DNA from: Ricinus communis
Taxonomy: Eukaryota > Streptophyta > Magnoliopsida > Malpighiales > Euphorbiaceae
Direction: 5' to 3'
Assembly: GCF_019578655.1 (NCBI RefSeq)
Contig: NC_063256.1
Coordinates: 17,298,430-17,362,429, forward strand
Length of the DNA stretch: 64,000 nt
Shown here: positions 36,163 through 47,293 of the stretch, one piece after another
How the letters are laid out: each line of letters begins with the position of its first letter
How positions within the stretch are numbered: the first letter of the stretch is position 1
Translations under genes and position numbers: made by a program
The notes under the pieces: generated by a model
Seen by the model: the letters and a program-made list of their open reading frames with translations, nothing else
Database searches by the model: none
Told to the model about the DNA's origin: nothing

Positions 36163-36190
36163 CTTATCCCCAGCAACGGCGCCAAAAACT
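36163..36190 (-). other. tRNA-Asp primer-binding site
   Basis: The plus strand reads ATCCCCAGCAACGGCGCCA followed by AAAACT and the LTR terminus. The minus strand TGGCGCCGTTGC... matches the 3' end of plant tRNA-Asp over about 18 bases, the normal primer-site length for Athila/Tat-like elements. Confidence 0.75.
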
Positions 36191-37545
36191 TGATGGGCTA
36201 CTAATGCAACCTACATCTAAGGCAGTAAACCTATCGATGCGGCCTAGCACTAGTGAGTATCAAGGTCGTATCCCTAGAGATCGGGTGAACCTAAAGTTAC
36301 TGCTGTTCGCTATGTTATCTAGTATGAAATAAGGTGTGAGAAGTCTAAATTAATTAACTAATGACTATGAATGCAAATAAATGAATGAACATCAACTAAC
36401 AATCGAAAGACAATCGCAACAAGGGAAACAAACCTAAAGGGGATCTAAGTGATGGAATTCTAAGGTTGATTTTATAAATTACCAATCTTGCTTACTCGCG
36501 TTTGGGTCTCGAATCGAACTCTGCCTCTCGAGCTCACCGAGTTCCTAAACCTGCACTAACCTAATGGAATCTTTTCCTATCAGATTATTACAGATTAGCA
36601 TTAAGCGTGATTTAGAACTATTAAAACTTGTTAATTCTTAATCGGGCGAGTAAATTAACCTTATCTCTAAGTGTTAACTACCAGTTCTTACTGTTCAAAT
36701 TCCAGTTGTAACAAGCATTTCTCAATGTCAAGAAACAACCTAAAAGACAATTAATTCAATGTCTCAAATTAATTGAATCAAACTTTATTACTAAACCACA
36801 AGAAGATTACAAGAATGGCAATAATAAATCTAATAACTAAGCACAATCCATCAACAAAGGTGAACCCCAATGGGTTCGGCATCCCTAGCTACTCATAATG
36901 AAAAGAACAAATACAAAAGGAAATAAACAATAGAAAAGGAAATGGAAGATGTAACCCCTCTTCTCTCGAATCAGAGTGGAAATGTCGCAAGCCAACTCTA
37001 AAACCACACTCAAGTATGGATCTCGGATGTCTTGATCAATCGTATAGAACCTTTAATCTTTGCTTGAATCTTCCAAATCAATCCTTTGAAATGACGTTGG
37101 TGTCCCAAAATGTCAACAAGAGAGGTGTAAAAGTAGGGGGTCGCGCACGTAGAGAAATCCAGAAATCATAAGCGGAACCCTGTCTCATTTTGCGTGCGCC
37201 TACTTATAGGCAGAAGAGCCATAGCTCGTGCCACGACCCATGCCACGGCCGGTGCAACAAGCAAGGGAGGCCATGCAAATATGCACCACCGTGCAACTGG
37301 CCGTGCAAAAGCTTCGAATTACGTGCCAATAAGGAATCGAATCCGATAAACATCTAATATGCGTAAATCATCCATATAGCTTGGTTTTTGCTCGGAAATC
37401 AATCAGTTTCCCATCAAGGAGTCCGAAAACCTGAAAAACTCAGAAACATACCAAAGTGCGATCAAACAGGAATAAATATTGCTCAAATACATGAATAAAC
37501 GACCTGATAAACAGTTAATAAATATGCATAGAATCATCTACATCA
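36191..37545 (-). repeat. LTR alpha-like, copy 4 (diverged)
   Basis: It starts TGATGGGCTACTAATG and ends ATCTACATCA, with the same internal order as other alpha copies (TATCAAGGTCGTATCC, then a block with AATTAGCATTAAG-like sequence, then a GTGC-rich cluster), but the sequence is clearly diverged. The cluster at about 37215-37330 uses GGCCGTGCAA and CCACGGCCGGTGC in place of CACGGCCGTG. The intact primer site beside it marks it as a 5' LTR whose internal region has been lost. Confidence 0.75.
37199..37208 (-). promoter_or_regulatory. LTR TATA box (copy 4)
   Basis: The minus strand reads TATAAGTAGG directly after the palindrome-like cluster. The spacing matches the cluster-then-TATA order seen in the other families. 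Confidence 0.55.
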
Positions 37546-38827
37546 CTGATCCATCTCTCATTCTAATTAAATTGTGTTTAATTCATTTGTATTTGCTATC
37601 AGTGGATTTATCATTGGCTTTTGATAAATTATTGGATTAACCAGTTCCTTTTGAGCTTAAATCTGGTTTGAGTCTTTGGGTCTAAAGAAATGTGAACTCT
37701 ATGGAACCTGTTCCTTTGAAAATTTCTCGAGGAACCACATCACAACCCAAAAAATCATTCAGACTAAGAATCACGTGCAATGTCATGGGGGGTGTGCTCC
37801 CAGCCAAAAAGTGCATAATTTTGACTATATTCGGCATAAAGGTCCTTAAGCAAGCAACTTCGCTTCGATACTTTCCTTCGCCCATACTGCGTCACCGAAA
37901 AATACTGACAAGCCCGAGCTACGTCGCCGATAAATCTTGATGGGCCCGCTAGCAAGTAGCATTGCATGCCCGCCAGCTAGCTCGCATGCACGGGCCCATT
38001 GGCATAAAATCCTCGCGTGCTAGCCCCGCATTGCTGAGACAATGCACCTATCGGGCCCGTTGGCGAGAATCCTCACACGCCGGCCAGCCACTACTAGCGA
38101 GCCGCCTGCCCGCCGCCAGGAGGAATCCTCGTGCCCCCCATTTGCCGAGCAAAGACGCCCATCGCCCGCTAAAGACATCCTCGCAAAGATAGCATAGGCG
38201 CTGGTAGGCATCCGCAGCGCGGCCCGCTGGCGCAGCATCCTTGCGCCCATCATGCGTTGTTGTGCTGACTACGGGGCAAGAATCCTCTACCGTGAACCTC
38301 ACATGGTGAAATCAAATACAGTGAACCTCTATTCGCTAGTTTTCGGGCCTGTGCTGCGGCACTCCACCACCACCACATTTGATGCCTCCATAGCCTTTTC
38401 CTAACAATCTATCAGCCCCAATATGTTCTAGGGAGCCTAAAAAGGTTGTAAAATTCTTATGGAATCAAGAGGATCATTGAATGCTAAGTTTGCTACTTGG
38501 TTGTCTATTGTAGCCCGATCACCACCTGCGAAGTAGCCTTCTAAGCCAATATCTCACAAGTTGAGCATGCACTTTTAAAAAAAATGTACCAATGATAACT
38601 CTAATAATTTTGACATATTTTGAAGCGCCCTCCATAAAAGATGGTGATTTTTTGATGTAAATTCTATTTTTTATGAATTTCTCAATTTTTAATATTTAAA
38701 AAATAAAAGAAATACTAAATGTGCTAAAAAAATTTTTAAAATTTTTCTGGTGGTATATTATATTATTCTTAACATATGTGCAAAAATTCAAATTAAAATT
38801 CCTTGAAATGAATTTTTTAAGGGGGAG
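37546..38827. other. Spacer with no recognisable gene
   Basis: The left third is AT-rich and unassigned. The middle is an unusually GC-rich minisatellite (separate entry). The right third, up to the chromovirus LTR, is AT-rich with no motif I recognise. The open frames in 37680-38300 are on both strands over the same bases and match nothing known to me, so I do not call genes. Confidence 0.6.
37940..38300. repeat. GC-rich degenerate minisatellite
   Basis: Six or seven diverged units share GGGCCC(G/A)(T/C)TGGC... followed by ATCCTCGCG. Recognisable starts are near 37945, 37993, 38053, 38107, 38165, 38220 and 38275, a step of about 50-60 bp. Base composition is sharply different from the AT-rich surroundings. 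Origin unknown; it may be part of an LTR or leader of an element I cannot identify. Confidence 0.6.
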
Positions 38828-39524
38828 TGTGATGGGTGGAACATAGTGATGTCTCCTCCTGACAAACTTCAACATGCTTCTTAGCCTCTTTAGGGGGGGT
38901 GCAGTATGCCTCACCCTCCTACGGAGGCTGGGGAGCCTGGCGTCATGAAACTTAGGCTTAGAGGTTAGCGAAGTCGCACGGCACTTAGTTAGCTTGCTTG
39001 TCAAAGTCGAATTAAGTATGCCTAGATGTGAGTTGGAAGGGATTTTAGGTGAGCCAAGTAGGCAGCAAGGGTTTAGGACTAGAGTAGAGTAGAGAGTTAG
39101 GAACACTTGAGCTTAAAAGTATGGAGAGCTTTGTTGATGTTTCCAACCTTCTTTACAAGTATATGGGGTGGCCTTTATATAGGCTTTCCACCTCCTTAAC
39201 ACGTGGCTAGGATTAGTTCATCTAGAGCTTTCTACAAACATCACATGTACATGGCTTCCTTAGTAAGCTACTCTATTTACAAAGCAAGGGAATTTTCTGG
39301 AAGGCAACCTTCCTTACTCCTTCATGGGAAGCTTCTAGGTAGCTTCTTAGCTTGGCTTGGCAGGCACACAGCCTTGCAGCATTCTAACACCTTCTAGTGT
39401 CTTTCATTGGCTTCTTAGGTAGCACACTTGGGCTAGGCAGCAGCAGCCCACTCTTGGCACATGTTGGGCACATATCTGCCCATGGACAGGCCTTGCTTCG
39501 CCCAAGATGAGGCAGGCTGTGACA
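38828..39524 (-). repeat. 3' LTR of a chromodomain Ty3-gypsy element
   Basis: On the minus strand it starts TGTCACAGCC right after the purine tract GGGGGAGGG (39525-39535) and ends ...CCCATCACA at 38828, giving 697 bp with TG...CA ends. A TATA box, TATATAAAGG, is at 39172-39181. The flanking GGGAG (38823-38827) is a candidate target duplication, but the 5' partner is not visible. Confidence 0.8.
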
Positions 39525-39535
39525 CCCTCCCCCAC

Positions 39536-41000
39536 TCAATCTCGCGACGTCCTCATCGCGCCTTGAGCCTTGTAATTTTGGATGTGCTCGGGGAATTGCC
39601 ATAGCAAATATTCACGTTCCCATGTAACCTCGGTGTCAGGCAGAGTTTTCGACTTCACCAAGTATTCAGTGTAGTTGGGAACTCCTCCTCGTCTTATCAC
39701 TCTACCCGCAAGGATACATTCCATTTCCTTGTCAAATTCTGTGACAACGGCTGTTGGAGCTCTTTTATATTGGCCACGGCTAGGGTCTTCCTTATCTTCG
39801 TGGTATGGCTTAAGCATACTCACATGGAAGACGTTGTGGATTTTTAACCTTGAGGGCAATAGAGCTGGGAGGCAGTAGCACAAACATGCTTCACAATTGG
39901 GAACGGGCCTTGATATCACCTTGCCAAGCCTTTGTGCACTTGGCGAAGGGACTTGAGCTGATTAGGCAGTAGCTTCACCATCACCAAGTCGCCAGCGCTA
40001 TAATCCTTGGGGCGTCTCTTCACGTCAGCCTACTTCTTCATGTGCTTTGCTGCCTTGTCGAGGCATGCCCTTGTGATGTCTGCCTCTTCGTGCCATTCCC
40101 TCGTAAATTTATAGGCAGAAGGGTTGGCTCCTCCATAGCTAGCAGCAATAGCATTTAGCGTCAATGGCTACTGTCCCATGATGACTTCAAAGGGACTTTT
40201 GCATGTGGACTCGTCATTGAGGTTGTACGAACTGGCCAAGTAGCTGCCCAATCAGTAAGCACAACATAGGGAGTTCCAAGAAGGCATTAATCCTCTCGGC
40301 CATTGCCGCCATGGATGAAAGTCAGGAGAAGTTGAGGTCTGTGCCAAGCAACTTGAACAGCTCTCGCCATAATTTGCCGGTGAACCGAGGGTCTTCATCG
40401 CTAATTATGCTCTTCGGCAAGCCCCACAGCTTTACAACATTCTTGAAGAAGAGACGAGCTGCCTCGTCTACCTTGCAATCCGCCGGGGCAGGGATAAAAG
40501 TAGCATACTTGCTAAATCTATCCACAACGACCATAATGCTTTCGAACCCTTCGAATTTTAGTAGGGCCACGATAAAGTCCATCGAGACACTTTCCTAAGG
40601 CCTTTCAGTGACAGGAAGAGGTTCAAGAAGGCCAGCAGGCTGTTGTTGCTCCACCTTGTCTTGTTGGCATACAAGGCAGGTTCGAACATAGGCCTCCACA
40701 TCGTCCTTGAGTTGCGGCCAATAGTAGCTTTGCTGGACTAGCGCAAGCCTGCAAGTCATGCCGGGGTGTCCAGCCCACAAGAAGTCATGGCAGTCCTTTA
40801 GGATTTCTCTCTGCAGATTTCCCCACTTCGGCACATAGACTCGATTGCCAACAGTGAGGAGAAGGCCATCTTTCTCCCAAAAGCGTCAAGTTTTACCCTC
40901 AATCGCTAGCTTGATGATGCTCTTAGCCAAGGTGTCTTGCTGCATTCCTTCCTTAATGCGTCCAAGGAAGTCACTCTTTAGTGTGCTAGCAAGAATGCGC
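39536..41000 (-). pseudogene. Chromovirus integrase and chromodomain, interrupted
   Basis: Reading the minus strand from the gap: the end of RNase H and linker; the zinc-binding domain with FLWAGHPG and CLVCQQDK at about 40640-40790; the catalytic core with VVVDRFSKYATFI and SDEDPRF at about 40380-40540; a decayed E region near 40270; the GPF-containing tail (LVMVKLLPN..., YQGPFPIV) at about 39890-39990; then VFHVSMLKPYHEDKEDPSRG and a chromodomain-like segment with RVIRRGGVPNYTEYLVK and LPDTEVTWERE. Stops at several points show it is dead. Reina/Galadriel affinity is my guess; chromovirus is well supported. Confidence 0.85.
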
Positions 41001-41500
41001 NNNNNNNNNNNNNNNNNNNNNNNNNNNNNNNNNNNNNNNNNNNNNNNNNNNNNNNNNNNNNNNNNNNNNNNNNNNNNNNNNNNNNNNNNNNNNNNNNNNN
41101 NNNNNNNNNNNNNNNNNNNNNNNNNNNNNNNNNNNNNNNNNNNNNNNNNNNNNNNNNNNNNNNNNNNNNNNNNNNNNNNNNNNNNNNNNNNNNNNNNNNN
41201 NNNNNNNNNNNNNNNNNNNNNNNNNNNNNNNNNNNNNNNNNNNNNNNNNNNNNNNNNNNNNNNNNNNNNNNNNNNNNNNNNNNNNNNNNNNNNNNNNNNN
41301 NNNNNNNNNNNNNNNNNNNNNNNNNNNNNNNNNNNNNNNNNNNNNNNNNNNNNNNNNNNNNNNNNNNNNNNNNNNNNNNNNNNNNNNNNNNNNNNNNNNN
41401 NNNNNNNNNNNNNNNNNNNNNNNNNNNNNNNNNNNNNNNNNNNNNNNNNNNNNNNNNNNNNNNNNNNNNNNNNNNNNNNNNNNNNNNNNNNNNNNNNNNN
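41001..41500. other. Assembly gap (500 N)
   Basis: The gap lies inside the chromovirus. It separates gag from RNase H/integrase, and 500 bp cannot hold protease and RT. Either the gap is nominal and larger in reality or the element is deleted. Confidence 0.98.
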
Positions 41501-41590
41501 TCTTCTTCTTCAAACCAGCCAAGAAATGTGCTATGATAGCCTCCATGTCCTCATATATGTTGGTTCTCATCTTTATCATCTCCATCTCCT
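41501..41590 (-). pseudogene. Fragment of chromovirus gag
   Basis: The minus strand reads MRTNIYEDMEAIIAHFLAG, which resembles the conserved ...EEDxEATMARFLNGL segment of gypsy capsid proteins. It lies upstream of the pol relic in the same orientation, as expected for gag, and only about 30 residues remain before other sequence begins. Confidence 0.5.
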
Positions 41591-43992
41591 TGTACTAGTC
41601 TTCAAAGAAAAAAATAAAATAAAATGTAAATTGAGAACCTCACAAGCACTCCCTTACATGTTTCCACTCAATTGATGGGGTTGGTCACTCGTGTGTACTG
41701 AAAACCAATGTTCTCTCGATTTTTGTCACAACACTCTAGCTAATTCTTTTATGGTCTTAAGTGAATCACACTTTAAAATAATTCAAATAGCTTGTTATGT
41801 GCAAATTCTGTAACTGAAAGTGTACAAAAAAGTTTGAAGCAAAACAGACAGAAATAAGAAAATATAATAAACAAAAATCAATTAAAAGAGAACTTCAAAA
41901 AAATGCAAAAGATGTATAAAAGAAATAATATTGAAAGAAAATAAATAAAAATAGCCAAAATTTCAAAATAGGAATTGTCCAAACATGCAAAAGAAGCACA
42001 TTCATAAAAATTAGGATCTTAGTTAATGACCCTATAGTAGCCGAATTCCCTATCTCAATAGAACTAGGATTTGTATTTCAGTAATTTCAATCTAATTAGG
42101 TATGTTAGACCACATCTAATGTGAGATATATTAAAATTCCTCTTTAAACAAGATCTCCAAATCCAGTGCTTCTAGCACTTATCAAATTTCTCCACACTTG
42201 AGCAATTGTTTATCCTTAAGCAAATTGAATATAATCAAAAACAAAAAAATGACAAGCTGTGGGTGGCGGTTCTAGGCGCGCACCCAAGTGTCTTCTACTA
42301 CGGCATTGTAAGGCTTTTTAACCTAATTGGAAACACCCTAACTAACCATTGAGACTAGCGCGGAGATGGGAGTCGCCACCCAGGTAATTACCGGAACACT
42401 TTTACTAATGAATGGCTTTACTCAGTTTCCATATGGAAGCTTAAGGCACAGAGTCAGAGATAGATCTGGAAGCCAACTTCCTTATTTGTGTATATTAATC
42501 TTTAAATTTATTGTTTAATAAAATATTCCCTATAAATGCAAGCATTTTATACACAGGCATGTCAAAAGATCACACAATATACCTAAGTCTAGCCCATTTA
42601 TTCAAGCCTAACCCTCATTTAAAGTTATTAATATAATTTAATTATGCGTGAGGCCCACCTATTCTAGCACAATTACATGTTATGCTCTTTGGATTCCAGC
42701 CTTTAAACCTATTGGACTACTTATTATGAGAAGGCCCATTCATTGTGATTTTAGCCCTAACTAAGTTTAAAAACCTAACTAAATATGTCAAAGCCCACTA
42801 CCACTCAAATCTTCTTTGTGAAATGAAAGAAGAAATGGGCGGGTCCTCCCACATTTTCAATCTTTTTTTAGTGGTTTTCCCAAAGATCTTTAACATTAAT
42901 GCGACCTCCATTTTTCTCATTCATGGAGTTGTATCCATTTTCCCTACAAATTTCGCTACCTTGTGCCTTGGGAGACCATTATTTGCCTTACTGTACACCA
43001 AACCGAATCTCGATTCCAGTGTAAAGGAAGAAAGTTAGAGAGGCATCTTCTTTTTTCCCAATACGAAAGTTAAAGTGAATTAACTTATTAGACTATCAGA
43101 TTCTTGTTGGATCAGTTTTCAGCCCTAAGTCTAAGTGGTGAATTTTAATTAATCAATCACATAATCATGTATTGGATTAATATACAATATACAAAAAATA
43201 ATAATAAAGGAAATAAAGTAGAAAAGGAAACTCTAGCTATTACAACTCGCCTACAAGTACAATTACAGAACTAGAAAGGTCTAAAACTGAATAAGAGCTA
43301 AACTAGAAAGGTCTAAAACTGAATAAGAGCTAACATGCATTAAAAACTACCAAAAAAAAAAGAAAAAGATTTGGGGCCAGCATGGTTAGTCGATCGGCTA
43401 TGTATGAAGAGCCAATTGGCTCTATAGTTAGTCGATCGGCTCTAAAGTCCAAGAGGCACTTCAGACATTTTCCTTTGATTCTCCCTCGTTTGCGAGTCTA
43501 ATCCCACACTTCAGAAGCGATTTCACATGCATAGGTATTTAAATAAAATTAGAATGAGACAAAATAGCTAAAAGATTAACAAAATAAAAGTATAGGAGCT
43601 AAAAAAACCTAGATTGCTAAAAAGTCTAAAATCCTATAAACTAATAGAAAGTTATTAAAACAAATAATCATATTTTAATTTAGATTTTATTACCAAATTA
43701 TATTGACAAATAACTAAATATTAATCCTATAATCATGCTTTTAAGTAAATCTAAAACCCTAATCGGTAAAATATCAAATCTAAGAAAAAATCATAAATCT
43801 TATTATCAGATTCAAAATCCAATTAACATGCATATTCTAAAACCCTAATCTAATCATACTGATCAAAGATAAAACCCTAATCATGTTTCTAAGAGAAAAT
43901 AATATTAGAGCAAATAAAAAAGATAAGAAAAAGAATAAAGAACCATTTCTTATGATTAATGCAGATGTATGGTGGTAGAAACCCTCAGATGG
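41591..43992. other. Unassigned AT-rich repeat debris
   Basis: At 42185-42225 the minus strand has GCTCAAGTGTGGAGAAATT followed by TGATAAGTGCTAGAAGCAC, a decayed purine tract and an LTR start resembling that of the LTR ending at 58744. At about 42360-42400 lies GAGTCGCCACCCAGGTAATT, a phrase I associate with plant LTR elements but cannot place. At 43385-43450 there is a palindrome cluster (GTCGATCGGC, GAGCCAATTGGCTC). The 97-residue plus-strand open frame at 42745-43038 resembles nothing I know. Confidence 0.5.
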
Positions 43993-44594
43993 TTCCTCTT
44001 GCTCGATTTGAAAACAAATTAACGAACCTCGCCCAATCTTCAATCTTTGAAGGGAATCCGATTGAAACCTTGATCCAAGTCTCCTTTTCCCTTGGTTCCA
44101 GCTCAGAAAACCCTTAGAGAGAGAAATATTAGGGTTTGGGATGTTATCCCCCGCTCTCCTTTTTTCTTTCCTCTCTTCGTTCTTTTAATTAATTCCCCTT
44201 GTCGCTGCCAACACGGCCGTGTTCCTGGCCGTGTTGGGGACACGGTTTGGTGTTCCTGGCCGTGTTACTCTCTGTGGCCGTGCTCCCTAAGAACTACTTT
44301 TTCTTTGATGTTTGATGCACCCAACACGGCCGTGTTGGTGCCCGTGTTGGGAACACGGCCAGTGTTGAAACCAACACGGCCATGTTCAGCTTCCTCATGC
44401 TCGTACTTAGCTTGTTTCGGCAGCTTCGGCGTCCAATTATGCTCCAATTCTCCCCTTTATCATCCTTTGACTTCTTTTGGACCTAATGCTCACAAACAAA
44501 CGCAGAGGGTGAGTGTTGGGACCAATTCACATCCAAATGTCCATAAAATCAATCTTAAAAATCCTATTTAGATGTGTGTATTTTACGCACATCA
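43993..44594 (-). repeat. LTR alpha, copy 5, one end only
   Basis: This is the part of the LTR from CCTCTTGCTCGATTTG to the ...TTTTACGCACATCA terminus. It includes the palindrome cluster at about 44205-44390 with the full motif CCAACACGGCCGTGTTGG. The other end is missing; sequence on the left is unrelated. The missing part occurs in the opposite orientation at 46270-47113. Confidence 0.8.
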
Positions 44595-46269
44595 GTGTGT
44601 TATTATGATCTCTTATTATCTTTACGGTTGTCATTATATTTAGCATATGTTAGTGGAACAAGTACCTTAGAGTTTTGGACTCGGAATTCTAAAATCTATT
44701 TAGATCTGAGGAAACAATTCCTTTCCTATTATTCTTTCTATTTTTATAGACACATCGAGGACAATGTGTCCAATAAGTATGGGGGAATGTTTTGTTGTCT
44801 TTTTCTTATTTTATTATTATTAATCTCCGATTAAGCTTATTAAATTTACTTAATTACTTGTTATGATTTCCTCTGTCTCAAATTTATAAGTTCAAAATAA
44901 TGAATTTAGTTAGTTGTTTATTAAATTGCGATTTAGTTGATTTGGCTTTGAATTGGGAATTATACTTGTTATACATGCTAGGACTTTTGATTCATAATGT
45001 TGCATTATTTTTATATCTTAAAACTTTAGTTATCTTTATGAGCATTAAGAGTTTTTCGCTCTATTCAGCTATTGTCAAAAGGACTCGAAATGAAAAGAAA
45101 TAAATTGAAGGAAACCCGAGAATATAAGTAGTTATTTGGATTTGTGACTCTAGTTAAGTAACCAGGGGTTGGCATCACGATTTCGAATATGCATAGATCT
45201 TTAGAAAAAGAGAGACATAAGTAATTGTGCTTCATGAGAATTTATTTTGTGCTCAGGGGAAAAATCTTTATCTCTATTTTCTTTGAAAATTTGGATTGTT
45301 TGGAAGAAATGCTCATTCTCCTAACTTTAGATGTCAAGGTTTTAATTTTCATTGCTTCCTATTATGAGACTACCCTAGATGTTGGTATTTTGTTTAAGGG
45401 TCAATTATTGGCTAAAAATTCTAGGTTGTGATGATATGAATGATTAGCCTTGATATTATTTTATATATATTTGTTGAAGAGAGAGTTTGTGTTAGAACCC
45501 CTTTTTTGGATATAGATATTGAGGAAAAAAATGAAAGACCCTATATGATGAGAGTTACTACTTTGTCGGGTGTCGGAAGGTGAAGGATAGATGAATTCAA
45601 GGCTGGGGTCAAAATGGCAAGAATTAATCTCATTGGAATTAGCTTTTTGAAATCAATTTGGACCTAATTATCCGAAAAATTAAATTGAGGGTCAAAATTG
45701 CAATTTTTATAAAATCAGGGACTAAATCGCAAAACATTAGAACTTCTTCTCTACAGCCAATTGGCTCTATATAGTGACAACCAGCTTTTGACTCCTTCAC
45801 ATCATTTTCTCGGACGATTTTACATCCGAATACAGTTTCTAAAATGTTTCCTTAGGGATAACCACTATTTTATCGATAATTACTTTAATTTTAAATAAAT
45901 AATTGGGATGTTTATCGTTAAATTCCTAGAGTTTATCTCTTTCTCTAGGGTTTCCTTTGAAACCATACCTCTATAAATAGTAAGAAGTATTTAGGGTTTC
46001 AAGGAGGATGCAAGAATTAATTTTTGATCGAGAGCAATATTCAGAGCAAAGAAACACTAAGAAAGAAAGAAAATAGAGAAAATCAAAAGAAAACAGAAGA
46101 AATCGTATTGTCGATCATAATCCGAATTCAAAAGCTGAAGCCACTAAAGAAAGAAGATTTTAGGAAATTGGCCACTTAAGAAATAACACTTATGGAAACC
46201 TCTTTTTTTCAATCGATAGAAGATTTTCCCAAGTCAGATCGAGCTATGGATTCCTACCCAATTTTTTAT
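44595..46269 (+). other. Plus-oriented Athila-type 3' end and LTR-like sequence
   Basis: At about 44755-44795 the plus strand has ATCGAGGACAATGTGTCC followed by AGTATGGGGGAATG, the coding-end and purine-tract block seen in Athila/Tat elements, here in plus orientation. Further right are GCCAATTGGCTCTATA near 45760, a TATA box at 45971 and an AACCCTA-type leader with GAAAGAAAGAAAAT. This looks like the end of one element and its LTR, but I see no clean LTR termini. Short AT-rich open frames are not convincing genes. Confidence 0.45.
45971..45980 (+). promoter_or_regulatory. TATA box (CTATAAATAG)
   Basis: A consensus plant TATA box is followed by a purine-rich leader lacking ATGs for over 40 bases. 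It is probably the promoter of an LTR in plus orientation. Confidence 0.55.
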
Positions 46270-47113
46270 ATCGATTCAATTCGAGCAAGAGGAATTGGGG
46301 CTGTTTACTCTCATCCAAGGTGTAATCGGGTTTTCTCTACCTTTACTCATTATTGTAATTGAATTCTTGTGGATTTTGATAATGAACATGATTAGCTAAA
46401 TTGATTAAATCCATTGCGATTTCTTTACTATGTTGGCTTAGTATTATATTGTTGGACTGTTTGGGTTAGTTTTATATTCTTCTTGCTTTCAATATTAATA
46501 AGATAATGCATTATTCATGAGACGTTGTGAATTGTGTGTTTAGATTGCTTTGTGTGATTGAGAAGTCCATTTGGCAATTGGAATTTTGAATAGCAAGAAC
46601 TGGTTAATAATCGCTTAGAGATAAGGATAATTAACTAGCCGGATTAAGAATTAACAAAGCTTAATAGAGGTGGATTAAAGCTTAATGCTAATTTAAGAAT
46701 CAATCGTTAGGAAGAGATTCCAACTTTAGGTTATTAGGTTTAGGAATTCGGTTATCTCGAGAGAGAAACTGAATTCGGTTAAGAATTCGTCCACGGGTAG
46801 CATAATTAGACTCTCCAATCCTTTATCTTTTATTTGATTGCCAACTAGTTTAGGTTCCCTTTGGGTTTGCTTTCTTGTCTTGGTTATTTTAGTTATCAAT
46901 TACTCCTGCATCTCCCTTAGAACTTAGCTTGTAGCTATTAGTTAGTTTAGAAATTATTCATCACTCATTTTAGGTTAATATAACAAAGAACAAAGGAGTA
47001 ACTCTAGGCTTTCACTTTCCCGAGGAATACGACCTTGATACTCGCCATTAGTGCTAGACTGCATTGATAGGTACACTACCTTAGATTGTAGCTAACACAA
47101 GTAGCACACATCA
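46270..47113 (+). repeat. LTR alpha, copy 6, other end, inverted
   Basis: Plus-strand sequence from about TCGAGCAAGAGG to ...GTAGCACACATCA is the reverse complement of the U5-side part of the alpha LTR (for instance GATTGTAGCTAACAC and CGACCTTGATACTCGCCATT read here on the plus strand). It lacks exactly the part present, in the other orientation, at 43993-44594. Beyond 47113 unrelated sequence begins. Confidence 0.8.
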
Positions 47114-47293
47114 CACACTAAAGTAGCGAACCAAAATTATTATGAAATAAAATAGTTCGAACAAGAAAATTAAATTATGTAGAAAATAAAAATGTTCTAA
47201 TTAAAAACACAAGAAAATAAAATCAAGATAAAAAAACAAAGTAAAGAAACTAAATTATCCAATATATGCAGTGAATAAAAACAAATTTGGCAT

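Noticed and set aside
37962..38302. Frames on both strands in the GC-rich region
   Set aside because: Explained by high GC and the 50-60 bp repeat; no recognisable motif and equal openness of both strands.
40845..41675. 276-codon plus-strand frame across the 41.0 kb gap
   Set aside because: Mostly N; the flanking parts are antisense to chromovirus gag and pol.
42745..43038. 97-codon plus-strand frame as a host gene
   Set aside because: No recognised domain, AT-rich context between LTR fragments, no promoter or splice signals seen; left as unassigned.
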